A program made the translations under genes and the position numbers. A stretch of 64,000 nucleotides of DNA, taken from positions 558,001 to 622,000 of the forward strand of contig CABJBA010000001.1 in NCBI GenBank assembly GCA_902363735.1, read 5' to 3'. This stretch comes from Clostridiaceae bacterium. Lineage in GTDB: Bacteria > Bacillota > Clostridia > Lachnospirales > Lachnospiraceae. Each line of letters opens with the position of its first letter. Within the stretch, counting starts at the first letter, position 1. Positions 35,457-43,253 of this stretch are shown one piece after another. Under the pieces are notes generated by a model that saw only the letters and a list, made by a program, of their open reading frames with translations, was not told the origin of the DNA and made no database searches.

Positions 35457-35524
35457 ACGCAAAATCCATCCTTTCTCTGAGTGTATGGTTTTTGAGTCTG
35501 CTTAAATCTGCCCAAATTGAATAG

Positions 35525-35553
35525 ATTATACCTGATACCGGAACATTTTTCAA
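35525..35553 (-). promoter_or_regulatory. Promoter of carAB
   Basis: On the minus strand TTGAAA (35548-35553) and TATAAT (35525-35530) are 17 bp apart, ~70 bp before the carA start. Confidence 0.85.
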
Positions 35554-35697
35554 CTGTTTTTTGCATATTAATTTTACTATAATTTTATACACTTTTAACA
35601 GGTTTTAAGCTATTTTCACTAAACGCAGTGAATAATTATGCAAAATTAGATTGGTGTTTTCTCTCAACGCATACTTTTTTAATCATTGGAGCAGACT

Positions 35698-35913
35698 ATG
35701 TATGAGGTGATGATGATGATTGATAACAGCGAAATGCCCATCGGTTTTACCATGGAGCTGGCACAGCATTCCGACATTCTGACCCGTTTTGCAGGGCTGA
35801 CCGAATCCGAGCGGAACAGAATCGTCAACGGTGCCAGGGACATTGAAAGCCGCGGAGAAATGAGAAATTATGTAGAATCCATGTTTCATGAAACCAAAAA
35901 CTCCTTTTTTTAA
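35698..35913 (+). CDS. Small helical protein of unknown function
   Basis: A 71-residue protein. ATG 35698 follows TTGGAGCAGACT; the MMM run allows other starts a few codons later. The sequence EMPIGFTMELAQHSDILTRF, then AGLTESERNRIVNGARDI, resembles small helical proteins common in Lachnospiraceae that have no known function. It is monocistronic, with a clear terminator right after the stop. It is divergent from carA. Confidence 0.72.
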   Translation: MYEVMMMIDNSEMPIGFTMELAQHSDILTRFAGLTESERNRIVNGARDIESRGEMRNYVESMFHETKNSFF

Positions 35914-35918
35914 AATCT

Positions 35919-35955
35919 CCCTGCAGGATAATTTTTCATCCTGCAGGGCTTTTGT
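35919..35955 (+). terminator. Intrinsic terminator after the small 71-residue protein gene
   Basis: CCCTGCAGGAT pairs perfectly over 11 bp with ATCCTGCAGGG around an 8-nt loop, followed by CTTTTGT. Confidence 0.85.
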
Positions 35956-36014
35956 AATCATTCCCTCTTCCCTTTAATATATTTATAATAATTATCTCAA
36001 ACAAGGGGCATTTT

Positions 36015-37280
36015 ATGAATCGCTTCAAGACAGTCGCCGCACAACAAAATTCTTCTGAAGGACTTCTTCAGGTAAATGTAGTTTCCACGGAGAATAATTT
36101 TCCGATACCGGGTGCAGAAATCTCCATTTCCTATAAAGGAAACCCCGAAAGTATTCTGGAACAAATTACCACAAACGTATCAGGACAGACGGAAAATGTA
36201 AGTTTGTCCGCACCTTCTATTGAATTAAGCTTATCCCCCAGCCTTATTCAGCCTTATTCTGAATATTCTCTCCTGGTACGCGCTCAGGGCTTTGAGCCGG
36301 TAGAAGTTTCAGGAACAGAAATTCTGGCCGACACTCTGGCTCTTCAGCCAGTGCGCATGGTTCCCATTGCTGATGCAGTTTCTCCGGATATTCCCATTGT
36401 GATCCCCGACCACACCCTTTATGGAAACTATCCTCCCAAAATTGCGGAAGACGAAATAAAACCTGTGGCAGAAACAGGAGAAATTGTCTTAAGCCGGGTT
36501 GTGGTTCCTCAAACTATCATTGTCCACGACGGAGTTCCCACCGACCCCACTGCCACCAATTATTACGTTCCTTACCGGGATTACATAAAAAATGTGGCCT
36601 CCAGCGAAATATATGCAACCTGGCCCAAAGAAACTATCATTGCCAATGTTCTGGCTATTATGAGTTTTACCTTAAACCGGGTTTATACAGAGTGGTACCG
36701 GAATCAGGGTTATGACTTTACCATCACTTCATCTACTGCTTTTGATCATAAGTGGATGCCTGGGCGGAACATTTATGAAAGCATTTCTCAGGTTGTGGAT
36801 GAGGTTTTTAACAGCTTTTTATCCCGTCCAGGTGTTAAACAGCCTATACTCACCCAATACTGCGACGGAAACCGGGTCCAGTGCCCAAACTGGATGACTC
36901 AGTGGGGAAGTAAGAATCTGGGTGAACAGGGCTACTCTGCCATTGAAATTCTCCGTCATTTCTACGGAAGCAACATGTACATCAATACAGCGGATCAGAT
37001 TTCAGGAGTTCCTTCCTCCTGGCCCGGCTACAATTTAACCATAGGCTCCAGCGGAGAAAAAGTCCAGCAGGTTCAGGATCAGCTCAGCACCATCGCCGGT
37101 GTTTACACTGCCATTCCCCAGATCACTGCCGACGGAATCTTTGGTCCTTCAACAGAAGAAGCAGTCCGCCAGTTCCAGCGTATTTTCGGGCTCCCGGTCA
37201 CCGGAATTATTGATTTTGCCACCTGGTACCGGATTTCCCATATCTATGTTGGTATTACCAGGATAGCGGAGTATTCTTAG
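36015..37280 (+). CDS. SpoIID-like protein with peptidoglycan-binding domain
   Basis: A 421-residue protein. Residues ~15-120 look like a carboxypeptidase-regulatory/Ig-like beta domain (LLQVNVVSTENNFPIPGAEI). The central region from VPYRDYIKNVASSEIYATWP through IIANVLAIMSFTLNR resembles the SpoIID/LytB domain, where the Glu of SSEIY matches the catalytic Glu of lytic transglycosylases. Residues ~340-410 are a PG_binding_1 domain (IGSSGEKVQQVQDQL; GPSTEEAVRQFQRIFGLPVTG). No classical signal peptide is seen. A role in spore or cell wall hydrolysis is inferred. Start ATG 36015 follows a weak AAGGGG. A terminator follows. Confidence 0.82.
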   Translation: MNRFKTVAAQQNSSEGLLQVNVVSTENNFPIPGAEISISYKGNPESILEQITTNVSGQTENVSLSAPSIELSLSPSLIQPYSEYSLLVRAQGFEPVEVSGTEILADTLALQPVRMVPIADAVSPDIPIVIPDHTLYGNYPPKIAEDEIKPVAETGEIVLSRVVVPQTIIVHDGVPTDPTATNYYVPYRDYIKNVASSEIYATWPKETIIANVLAIMSFTLNRVYTEWYRNQGYDFTITSSTAFDHKWMPGRNIYESISQVVDEVFNSFLSRPGVKQPILTQYCDGNRVQCPNWMTQWGSKNLGEQGYSAIEILRHFYGSNMYINTADQISGVPSSWPGYNLTIGSSGEKVQQVQDQLSTIAGVYTAIPQITADGIFGPSTEEAVRQFQRIFGLPVTGIIDFATWYRISHIYVGITRIAEYS

Positions 37281-37300
37281 TTAATCACGATCCATATAAC

Positions 37301-37343
37301 AAAGCCGGTAAGGGCTGATGCAAACAGCCCTTACCGGCTTTTT
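37301..37343 (+). terminator. Intrinsic terminator after the SpoIID-like gene
   Basis: AAGCCGGTAAGGGCTG pairs over 16 bp with CAGCCCTTACCGGCTT around a 7-nt loop, followed by TTTTTG. The reverse strand ends TTTGTT, so it may also serve popT. Confidence 0.9.
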
Positions 37344-37369
37344 GTGAAAGCTATGTCATATCAGACCAT

Positions 37370-38266
37370 TCAGCCTTCCCCTCCCAGCCCAACAGCGCAG
37401 ACATATCCAAGAAGACCTAAAGAAATGCCCGCCAGTATCTGGTGAATTCTGACACTGTTCCATGTCACATCCCACAGTACAACAAAAGGTGAGGAAAATA
37501 CCAGTCCCGTAATAACCTGGTACATCCTCTGCTCATGATGGCTTAAAAGTCCTTCCACTGCCCTTGCAAACAAAAATACCCCGGCAGCAAGGCCGGCATA
37601 GTACGGAACCATCACCATACCGTTGATAAAAAGGCTGTTGAAATCAAGGGAAGACAAGGCTCGTATACATGCATTATTGGTTTGCAGAATAGGCTCGTAA
37701 TATCCCAGCATCATCATAATCATGGAACCGCTGATTCCCGGAATTACCATGGTTCCGGCTCCAATCAGGCCGATGAGGAATAAAACAGGAACCCAGTAAG
37801 TTCCTGAAGAAAGCCATACAGCTCCCGAAGCCAGTTCTCTTCCTCCCTGGCGGCCAGCAATCATTCTTTCAGCCCCAAGGGAAAGTAAAATCACTGCTAA
37901 GCAGGTCAGACATGCAGCAATCAACCCCACTTTCCTTCCCTCTCCGCCTTTTGGAAAACCCTTCTGAAACAAAGAAGGAAGTCCTCCCCCAATCATCCCT
38001 AAAAATGCCATTTTCGTCTGAAGAGGATATGTAAAAAAAAGATATTCAAAAGCCAGTGAGAGAAATACAATTCCCGCCAAGGCTCCGATTCCATAAGGGA
38101 GAAGAGTCCGGAAACTTTTTACCGGCTCACGAAACAGCCGGTTTACTGCATGAATAATCTTATCATACACCCCCATGGAAATAGCCAGCACCCCTCCGCT
38201 GATTCCCGGAAGTATGTTTGCCACGCCAATGATCAGTCCTTTTAAAAGCTCATTGATATACTTCAA
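37370..38266 (-). CDS. popT: DUF368 membrane protein (PopT-type undecaprenyl phosphate translocase)
   Basis: A 298-residue polytopic membrane protein of the DUF368 family, with about eight hydrophobic segments and the two pseudo-symmetric Gly/Pro motifs ANILPGISGGVLA and TMVIPGISGSMIMM. DUF368 members (PopT) have been shown in other bacteria to return the lipid carrier undecaprenyl phosphate across the membrane for reuse in wall synthesis. The start is TTG 38266, 6 nt after AGGAGG; no ATG fits. It is followed by the shared terminator at 37301-37343. It lies near other wall genes. Confidence 0.88.
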   Translation of the reverse strand: MKYINELLKGLIIGVANILPGISGGVLAISMGVYDKIIHAVNRLFREPVKSFRTLLPYGIGALAGIVFLSLAFEYLFFTYPLQTKMAFLGMIGGGLPSLFQKGFPKGGEGRKVGLIAACLTCLAVILLSLGAERMIAGRQGGRELASGAVWLSSGTYWVPVLFLIGLIGAGTMVIPGISGSMIMMMLGYYEPILQTNNACIRALSSLDFNSLFINGMVMVPYYAGLAAGVFLFARAVEGLLSHHEQRMYQVITGLVFSSPFVVLWDVTWNSVRIHQILAGISLGLLGYVCAVGLGGEG

Positions 38267-38300
38267 TCAATTCCTCCTGATTAATTATGTATATCACATC

Positions 38301-38945
38301 TTATGCCTTCCCCACTTCTTCTAACACATCTTTCACCCGCCTAAGCTTATAATCCGCCAGGCTCTGATCAAAGCCGTACCGTTCATCTATGACAGCTGCA
38401 ACCTTCATACCGGCCTTGTAAGCCGCCAGAATTCCTACCGTTGAGTCCTCCACTGCCAGACACTCCTTTGGATCAACATTCAGCAGCCCTGCGGTATGGA
38501 GATAGATTTCCGGATCAGGCTTGCTCCTCTTAAACTGACCGCCGCTGACCACTGCCTCAAAATAATGCCGGATTTCATTTTCCTCCAGAACCTGCTCCAC
38601 CAGAGAAAGCCTCGTAGAGGAAGCCAGTGCAAGCCGGTAACCTCTCTCTTTTAACTCCCGGAGAATTTCTTTTACCTCCGGCCGGAAAATCTTTCTGTAG
38701 TCAATCTGACTGTAAATATCCTTCTGCCGGAACTCCTCACGAAGCTCATCCCATGACTGCCCGTTGCTTACCACTCCCTCCAGGATTTCCCAGCACTCCT
38801 GTTTCGTGGCTCCCACCATGGGAAACAGCTGTTCCAGTTTAACATCCGATTTTTTACTCCTGGCAAATTCCAGTTGATGCTCCAGGTAAACACCTTCGCT
38901 GTCAATAATAACTCCATCCATATCAAAAATAACTGCCCTGATCAT
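38301..38945 (-). CDS. HAD-superfamily phosphatase (beta-phosphoglucomutase-like)
   Basis: A 214-residue HAD hydrolase. Motif I IFDMDGVIIDSEGVY carries the nucleophile Asp and acid/base Asp; motif II is ALASSTR; motif III Lys is in FKRSKPDPEIYL; motif IV is LAVEDSTVGILAA. The small cap between motif I and II is of the beta-phosphoglucomutase type. Substrate unknown. Start ATG 38945 follows AAAGGAGACAAAA. It precedes popT by ~35 nt and may be co-transcribed. Confidence 0.92.
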   Translation of the reverse strand: MIRAVIFDMDGVIIDSEGVYLEHQLEFARSKKSDVKLEQLFPMVGATKQECWEILEGVVSNGQSWDELREEFRQKDIYSQIDYRKIFRPEVKEILRELKERGYRLALASSTRLSLVEQVLEENEIRHYFEAVVSGGQFKRSKPDPEIYLHTAGLLNVDPKECLAVEDSTVGILAAYKAGMKVAAVIDERYGFDQSLADYKLRRVKDVLEEVGKA

Positions 38946-39040
38946 TTTTGTCTCCTTTATTATTATCTCTTTATAAACATTACGATACTTCCATCCATTC
39001 TGTCAAGCTGTAAAGAAAAGGTCTGCACCATCGGATTCGC

Positions 39041-39089
39041 AAAATAAGCCCCTGGTGCAGGCTTTTTCTTAAAAGACTGCACCAGGGGC
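39041..39089 (-). terminator. Intrinsic terminator after the amidase gene
   Basis: On the minus strand GCCCCTGGTGCAG pairs perfectly over 13 bp with CTGCACCAGGGGC around a ~16-nt loop and is followed by TTATTTTG. It lies 9 nt after the amidase stop. Confidence 0.85.
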
Positions 39090-39097
39090 ACTTGAGT

Positions 39098-39880
39098 TCA
39101 ATGTACTGCCGGTCTTTTCACCAGAAACGTACTATATCCGCACTGCTTAAGAGACTGCTCCATGCTGACAGCATTATCCAGATTGCGGAACGCACCTACG
39201 CGAACCTTATATAGCCCATCCTCAAGAACAATAAATGCAGGAAATCCCTGGGACTTTAAAGCTTCCATCTGCTCCTCAGCCAAAGGGCGTACCCTGTAAG
39301 CGCCTGTCTGCACCTGATAATATTCTGTTTTTTCTTCTGACTGATTTCTGAATGTATTTAAAATCCCCTGGGCCATGGCCTGAGTGATTTCCTGAAAATT
39401 CTGGTCGAATAAATTATTATCCTCTTCATTGTCAATAAAACCGGCCTCCACAAGAACCGACGGAATATTTGTCCGTCTGAGAATCACCAGTCCGGGACGT
39501 TCCACAGTTCCCAAATCAGCAAATCCAGTCTGGCTCAATGCTTCCCCTATATTTTTCGCAAACATGGATGGATCTCCATTGTCCTCAAAAACAAGAGTTA
39601 ACACCCCGGAACCAGAACCGGGAACAGGCATTGCGTTACGGTGTATGGACACGAGAAGGTCTCCCTCCGAATCATTTGCCATCATAGCTTTTTCAAGAGG
39701 GGTATGGTAGGTATCGTCAGTCCTGGTATACCTGACATCAATTCCATTGCTTGCAAGGATCTCCCCCACAGCCAGCGCAAGCCTTAAATTATCATCTTTT
39801 TCCTTCCGTTCGTTATAGGTTGCGCCCGGGTCAGCGCCGCCGTGACCCGCATCTATTACTACGATCTTTCTCTCTTCCAA
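39098..39880 (-). CDS. N-acetylmuramoyl-L-alanine amidase (Amidase_3) with SPOR domain
   Basis: A ~260-residue enzyme that cleaves the bond between muramic acid and the stem peptide. The zinc ligands are His in VIDAGHGGADPG, Glu in NERKEKDDNL and His in VSIHRNAM; the catalytic Glu is in VLVEAGFIDNEEDN. Residues ~195-255 are a SPOR-type domain (YYQVQTGAYRV; VRVGAFRNLDNA) that binds denuded glycan. No signal peptide is seen, unusual for a wall hydrolase, though known for some phage and spore amidases. Start TTG 39880 lies 8 nt after AAAGGAG; GTG 39898 is the alternative. Confidence 0.9.
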   Translation of the reverse strand: MEERKIVVIDAGHGGADPGATYNERKEKDDNLRLALAVGEILASNGIDVRYTRTDDTYHTPLEKAMMANDSEGDLLVSIHRNAMPVPGSGSGVLTLVFEDNGDPSMFAKNIGEALSQTGFADLGTVERPGLVILRRTNIPSVLVEAGFIDNEEDNNLFDQNFQEITQAMAQGILNTFRNQSEEKTEYYQVQTGAYRVRPLAEEQMEALKSQGFPAFIVLEDGLYKVRVGAFRNLDNAVSMEQSLKQCGYSTFLVKRPAVH

Positions 39881-39892
39881 AAGAAAAACTCC

Positions 39893-39926
39893 TTTCACAT
39901 ACCTCTATTGTATAAAGTATGTGAAA
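39893..39926. repeat. Inverted repeat at the amidase ribosome binding site
   Basis: TTTCACATAC (39893-39902) and GTATGTGAAA (39917-39926) form a perfect 10-bp inverted repeat with a 14-bp spacer. In the amidase mRNA the 3' arm runs into the AAAGGAG ribosome binding site, so a hairpin could hide it. It could also be a protein operator. Confidence 0.7.
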
Positions 39927-39959
39927 AGAGTTCTCTCCGTACCATTTTTCGAGCCAGAT

Positions 39960-40415
39960 TTATTTATTTTCTACCATTTCAGCCATCACATCCACTCCTC
40001 TGGGCTCTACTGGAGCAGAAAATACAATCTGGGTACTGGTCTTTCCATATTTCTGGAGCCTTCCAATGAAAACGTCCAGTTCCATGGTGCTGGGAAAAGC
40101 CACCTTAATAAGCATGGAGTAATCTCCTGTCACACAGTTGCACTCCAGCACATTGGGAACAGATTTCATGTGTTCATAAAACTGGATTTTATCTATAGGA
40201 GAAACCTCCAGGCTCACAAATGCAATGATGTGATACCCCAGCTTTACCGGATCTATAGAAGCATGGTATCCGGTGATAACTTTCTCCCTCTCCAGCTTTT
40301 CAATTCTGGATGAAACTGCAGGAGAAGAGAGAAAGGTATTATCAGCAATGTTCTTTAAGGATGCCCTGGCATTTTTCTGCAGGATCTGCACTATTTTCTT
40401 ATCAATATCGTCCAT
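39960..40415 (-). CDS. Lrp/AsnC-family transcriptional regulator
   Basis: A 151-residue regulator. Residues 1-60 are the AsnC-type winged helix (DDIDKKIVQILQKNARAS; FLSSPAVSSRIEKLEREKVI). Residues ~65-145 are the RAM ligand-binding domain (AFVSLEVSPIDKI; CNCVTGDYSMLIKV). Start ATG 40415 follows AAGGAGGAGAAT; an in-frame ATG at 40472 is rejected. It lies downstream of dapL after a terminator, so it probably has its own promoter and answers to an amino acid. Confidence 0.92.
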   Translation of the reverse strand: MDDIDKKIVQILQKNARASLKNIADNTFLSSPAVSSRIEKLEREKVITGYHASIDPVKLGYHIIAFVSLEVSPIDKIQFYEHMKSVPNVLECNCVTGDYSMLIKVAFPSTMELDVFIGRLQKYGKTSTQIVFSAPVEPRGVDVMAEMVENK

Positions 40416-40474
40416 ATTCTCCTCCTTCATACAGAAGAAACTCCTTGCAGGAATTTCTCCTCTGCCCTTCAATT

Positions 40475-40513
40475 AAAAAAAGCGTCAGCACCCTCAGGGC
40501 ACCGAACGCTTTT
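40475..40513 (-). terminator. Intrinsic terminator between dapL and the Lrp gene
   Basis: On the minus strand AAAAGCGT and ACGCTTTT pair, with an inner GCCCTGAGGGTGC hairpin, followed by TTTTTTT. It ends the glnA-ANTAR-dapF-dapL gene row. Confidence 0.75.
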
Positions 40514-40587
40514 GTTCTTAAGATTTAAGCTTCACTTTATAAGTTTTTCGAAATAATAATAACTAATTCTCGAAGATTTGTCAACCT

Positions 40588-41820
40588 CTATTTATATAAG
40601 GAAGGAAGACACTTTTTCATACGCTCAATGGCCTCTACCGTATTTTCATAGGTTCCAAAGGCCGTCAGACGGAAATAGCCCTCTCCGCTGGGGCCGAATC
40701 CGCTTCCAGGAGTTCCCACTACACCGGCCTCTTGTAACAGGCAGTCGAAGAATTCCCAGGAAGTCATTCCCTGCGGCACCTTTAACCAGATATAAGGAGC
40801 ATTGACACCGCCGTAAACCTGGCAGCCCGCCTCCATTAAGCCATTGTAGATGACTTCTGCATTTCTCATGTAATAAGTCACTTGTTCCTTTAATTGGGCT
40901 TTACCTTCTGTGGAATAAACAGCTGCCCCCGCCTTCTGGATGACATAGGGTGCTCCGTTAAACTTGGTTCCATGGCGTCTGGCCCATAAGGAATGAAGGG
41001 ATACTTCTTCTCTAACAAGAGCCTTAGGAACCACGGTAAAGCCTAAGCGGACTCCCGTAAAACCTGCGTTCTTGGAAAAGGAACGGAACTCAATGGCGCA
41101 GGTTTCAGCCCCTTTGATTTCAAAAATGGAGTGAGGAACGTCCTCCTGGCTGATGTATGCCTCATAAGCCGCATCATAAAGAATCACAGCCCCGTTTTCA
41201 TTGGCATAGTCCACCCATATCTTTAACTGATCCCTGGTGAGAGTGGTGCCTGTAGGATTGTTTGGAACACATAAATAGATTAAGTCCGGCACTTCCTCAG
41301 GAAGTTTAGGGATAAAATTATTTTCAGCGGTACAGGGCATATAAATTACATTACTCCATTTTCCGGTTTTTTCATCATATTCTCCGGTTCTTCCCGCCAT
41401 AACGTTAGAATCTACATAAACCGGGTATACCGGATCGCAGACTGCAATCTTACAGTTTTCATCAAAAATTTCCTGAATATTTCCGCAGTCACTTTTTGCT
41501 CCGTCAGAAACAAAGATCTCATCTGCGGATATAGGGCAGTCTCTGGAACCATAATCTTCTTTTGCAATAAGCTCTCTCAAGAATCCATAGCCCAGATCCG
41601 GCGCATAACCATGAAATGTCTCCCCATTTCCCATTTCCTCCACCGCACCGTGAAGGGCTTCAATAATTGCCGGGGCAATAGGCTGGGTTACGTCACCAAT
41701 TCCCAGACGAATCAGCTTTTTATCGGGGTTTTCTTCTGTGTAAGTACTTACTTTTTTTGCAATAGTGGAAAACAAATAGCTACCAGGCAGTTTTAAATAA
41801 TTGTTATTAATTTTAACCAT
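40588..41820 (-). CDS. dapL: LL-diaminopimelate aminotransferase
   Basis: A 410-residue PLP-dependent aminotransferase that makes LL-diaminopimelate from tetrahydrodipicolinate in one step (lysine and wall synthesis). It begins VKINNNYLKLPGSYLFSTIA, typical of DapL; the PLP-binding Lys is in FRSFSKNAGFTGVRLGF; other marks are GIGDVTQPIAP and NNPTGTTL. Start ATG 41820 follows GGAGGAACCT; an in-frame ATG at 41868 would overlap dapF. It lies 16 nt after dapF, so the two last steps to meso-DAP are co-expressed. Confidence 0.95.
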   Translation of the reverse strand: MVKINNNYLKLPGSYLFSTIAKKVSTYTEENPDKKLIRLGIGDVTQPIAPAIIEALHGAVEEMGNGETFHGYAPDLGYGFLRELIAKEDYGSRDCPISADEIFVSDGAKSDCGNIQEIFDENCKIAVCDPVYPVYVDSNVMAGRTGEYDEKTGKWSNVIYMPCTAENNFIPKLPEEVPDLIYLCVPNNPTGTTLTRDQLKIWVDYANENGAVILYDAAYEAYISQEDVPHSIFEIKGAETCAIEFRSFSKNAGFTGVRLGFTVVPKALVREEVSLHSLWARRHGTKFNGAPYVIQKAGAAVYSTEGKAQLKEQVTYYMRNAEVIYNGLMEAGCQVYGGVNAPYIWLKVPQGMTSWEFFDCLLQEAGVVGTPGSGFGPSGEGYFRLTAFGTYENTVEAIERMKKCLPSLYK

Positions 41821-41836
41821 AGGTTCCTCCGTTATT

Positions 41837-42649
41837 TTATAAATTTCTTTCGTCAAATTCGCCTTCAAATACCTGGACTGCCGGCCCTGTCATAAATACA
41901 TGGCCGCTTCCCTCCCTGTCCCATTCAATCATTAAGTTGCCGCCTTTTAATTCCACTTCAGCCTTATTAAATGTCCGGCCGCTTAAGGCTGAGGCCACTA
42001 CACTTGCCGTAGCTCCGGTTCCGCAGGCCCATGTTTCCCCGCTTCCCCTCTCCCAAACCCTCATTCGGATATAGCTTTTGCTTTTCACTTCAATGAATTC
42101 TGAATTCGTACGTTCCGGAAAACGGGCATGATGTTCAAAAGCAGAACCAATCGTTTCTAAATCCAGACCGTCAATACTATCCATAAAATAGATGGCATGG
42201 GGATTACCCATGGAAATACCAATGAATTCATAATCCATTCCATCCACATTGATAGGCTCCGGCACCTGACTGGTAATCTCCGGAATTCCCATGTCCACGG
42301 TGATCATCACTGCCTTTCCATGTTCTTCCATAATTTTCAAATGCTTGATTCCTGCTCCTGTTTCTACATCAAACTCAGCTTTACCTGCCATGCCATGATC
42401 AAACACGTATTTTCCCACGCATCGGATTCCATTTCCGCACATCTGGCTTTCTGAACCATCGGCATTAAACATTCTCATACGGAAATCCGCAATTTCTGAC
42501 GGGCAAATGAGAATAAGCCCATCAGAGCCGATTCCAAAATGTCGGTCACTGACTTTTTTAGAAAGCTCTGCCGGATTTTCTACTGTTTCCTCAAAGCAGT
42601 TAATATACACATAGTCATTTCCAGTGCCCTGCATCTTTGTAAATTTCAT
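41837..42649 (-). CDS. dapF: Diaminopimelate epimerase (canonical)
   Basis: A 270-residue cofactor-independent epimerase converting LL- to meso-diaminopimelate. Both catalytic cysteines are present, in SQMCGNGIRC and GETWACGTGATA. Other marks are GTGNDYVYI, FGIGSDGLIL and GNPHAIYF. Start ATG 42649 follows GGAGGCAAGGA. It precedes dapL by 16 nt and follows the ANTAR gene by 15 nt. Contrast with the thiol-less homologue at 55144-56001. Confidence 0.96.
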   Translation of the reverse strand: MKFTKMQGTGNDYVYINCFEETVENPAELSKKVSDRHFGIGSDGLILICPSEIADFRMRMFNADGSESQMCGNGIRCVGKYVFDHGMAGKAEFDVETGAGIKHLKIMEEHGKAVMITVDMGIPEITSQVPEPINVDGMDYEFIGISMGNPHAIYFMDSIDGLDLETIGSAFEHHARFPERTNSEFIEVKSKSYIRMRVWERGSGETWACGTGATASVVASALSGRTFNKAEVELKGGNLMIEWDREGSGHVFMTGPAVQVFEGEFDERNL

Positions 42650-42664
42650 TCCTTGCCTCCATAG

Positions 42665-43213
42665 CTAAATATTGATCAGACTCATGATCATCTGGGCAGT
42701 TTCCACCAGATTGTTTCCGCTGTCCATGCTGCATTTTTGGATATAGCGGTGGGCCTCTATCTCGGACATATGATTTCGTTCCATCAACAGTTCCTTGGCC
42801 TTCTTGATCATATCCTGTTCTTCCTTACTCCGTTCCTTGGGCTGGCTTTTTAGCTTCTTCCTTCTCCGGGCCATGGTTTCCATCATCATTTCCAATGTGC
42901 TCACAAGGTCCTGCACCTTCAGAGGCAGACCTAAGCAGACCACATCATCAGGAGCACTTCCGCTCCATTGGCTGGGTGATGCCACTAAAAGCATACCCAT
43001 CCCCTTGGGAAGGCAATCGTAAATTTCCTGATACACCATATCCGCAAACCTGCAGCCGCAGACCACGATTCCGCTGCCCAGCTCGTCGGCACTGTTGACC
43101 GCCTGAGCGCCGGAGGTGCAGACCGCTGACACTGAAAAGCCGTTTTTCATAAGAATATTTTTAATATTTTTCGCATCTTCTGCCTTGGAAAATGCCACTA
43201 TCACATTGGTCAA
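42665..43213 (-). CDS. ANTAR-domain regulator downstream of glnA (putative transcription antiterminator)
   Basis: A 182-residue protein. Residues ~1-110 form a receiver-like domain that lacks a clear phospho-acceptor Asp at the usual place (IVVCGCRF in its position). Residues ~125-180 form an ANTAR RNA-binding domain: AKELLMERNHMSEIEAHRYIQK, then NLVETAQMIM. ANTAR proteins bind paired hairpins in nascent RNA and prevent terminators. Such a protein (NitR) encoded after glnA controls glnA in another Clostridium. The start is TTG 43213 after GGAGGTGAGAGTGT. It follows glnA by 40 nt. Confidence 0.9.
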   Translation of the reverse strand: MTNVIVAFSKAEDAKNIKNILMKNGFSVSAVCTSGAQAVNSADELGSGIVVCGCRFADMVYQEIYDCLPKGMGMLLVASPSQWSGSAPDDVVCLGLPLKVQDLVSTLEMMMETMARRRKKLKSQPKERSKEEQDMIKKAKELLMERNHMSEIEAHRYIQKCSMDSGNNLVETAQMIMSLINI

Positions 43214-43253
43214 ACACTCTCACCTCCAGATAACTTCACAGGAATCAGAAATC

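Noticed and set aside
35457..35524. PyrR-type attenuator before carA
   Set aside because: The leader between the predicted start point and carA is only about 60 nt and forms no terminator.
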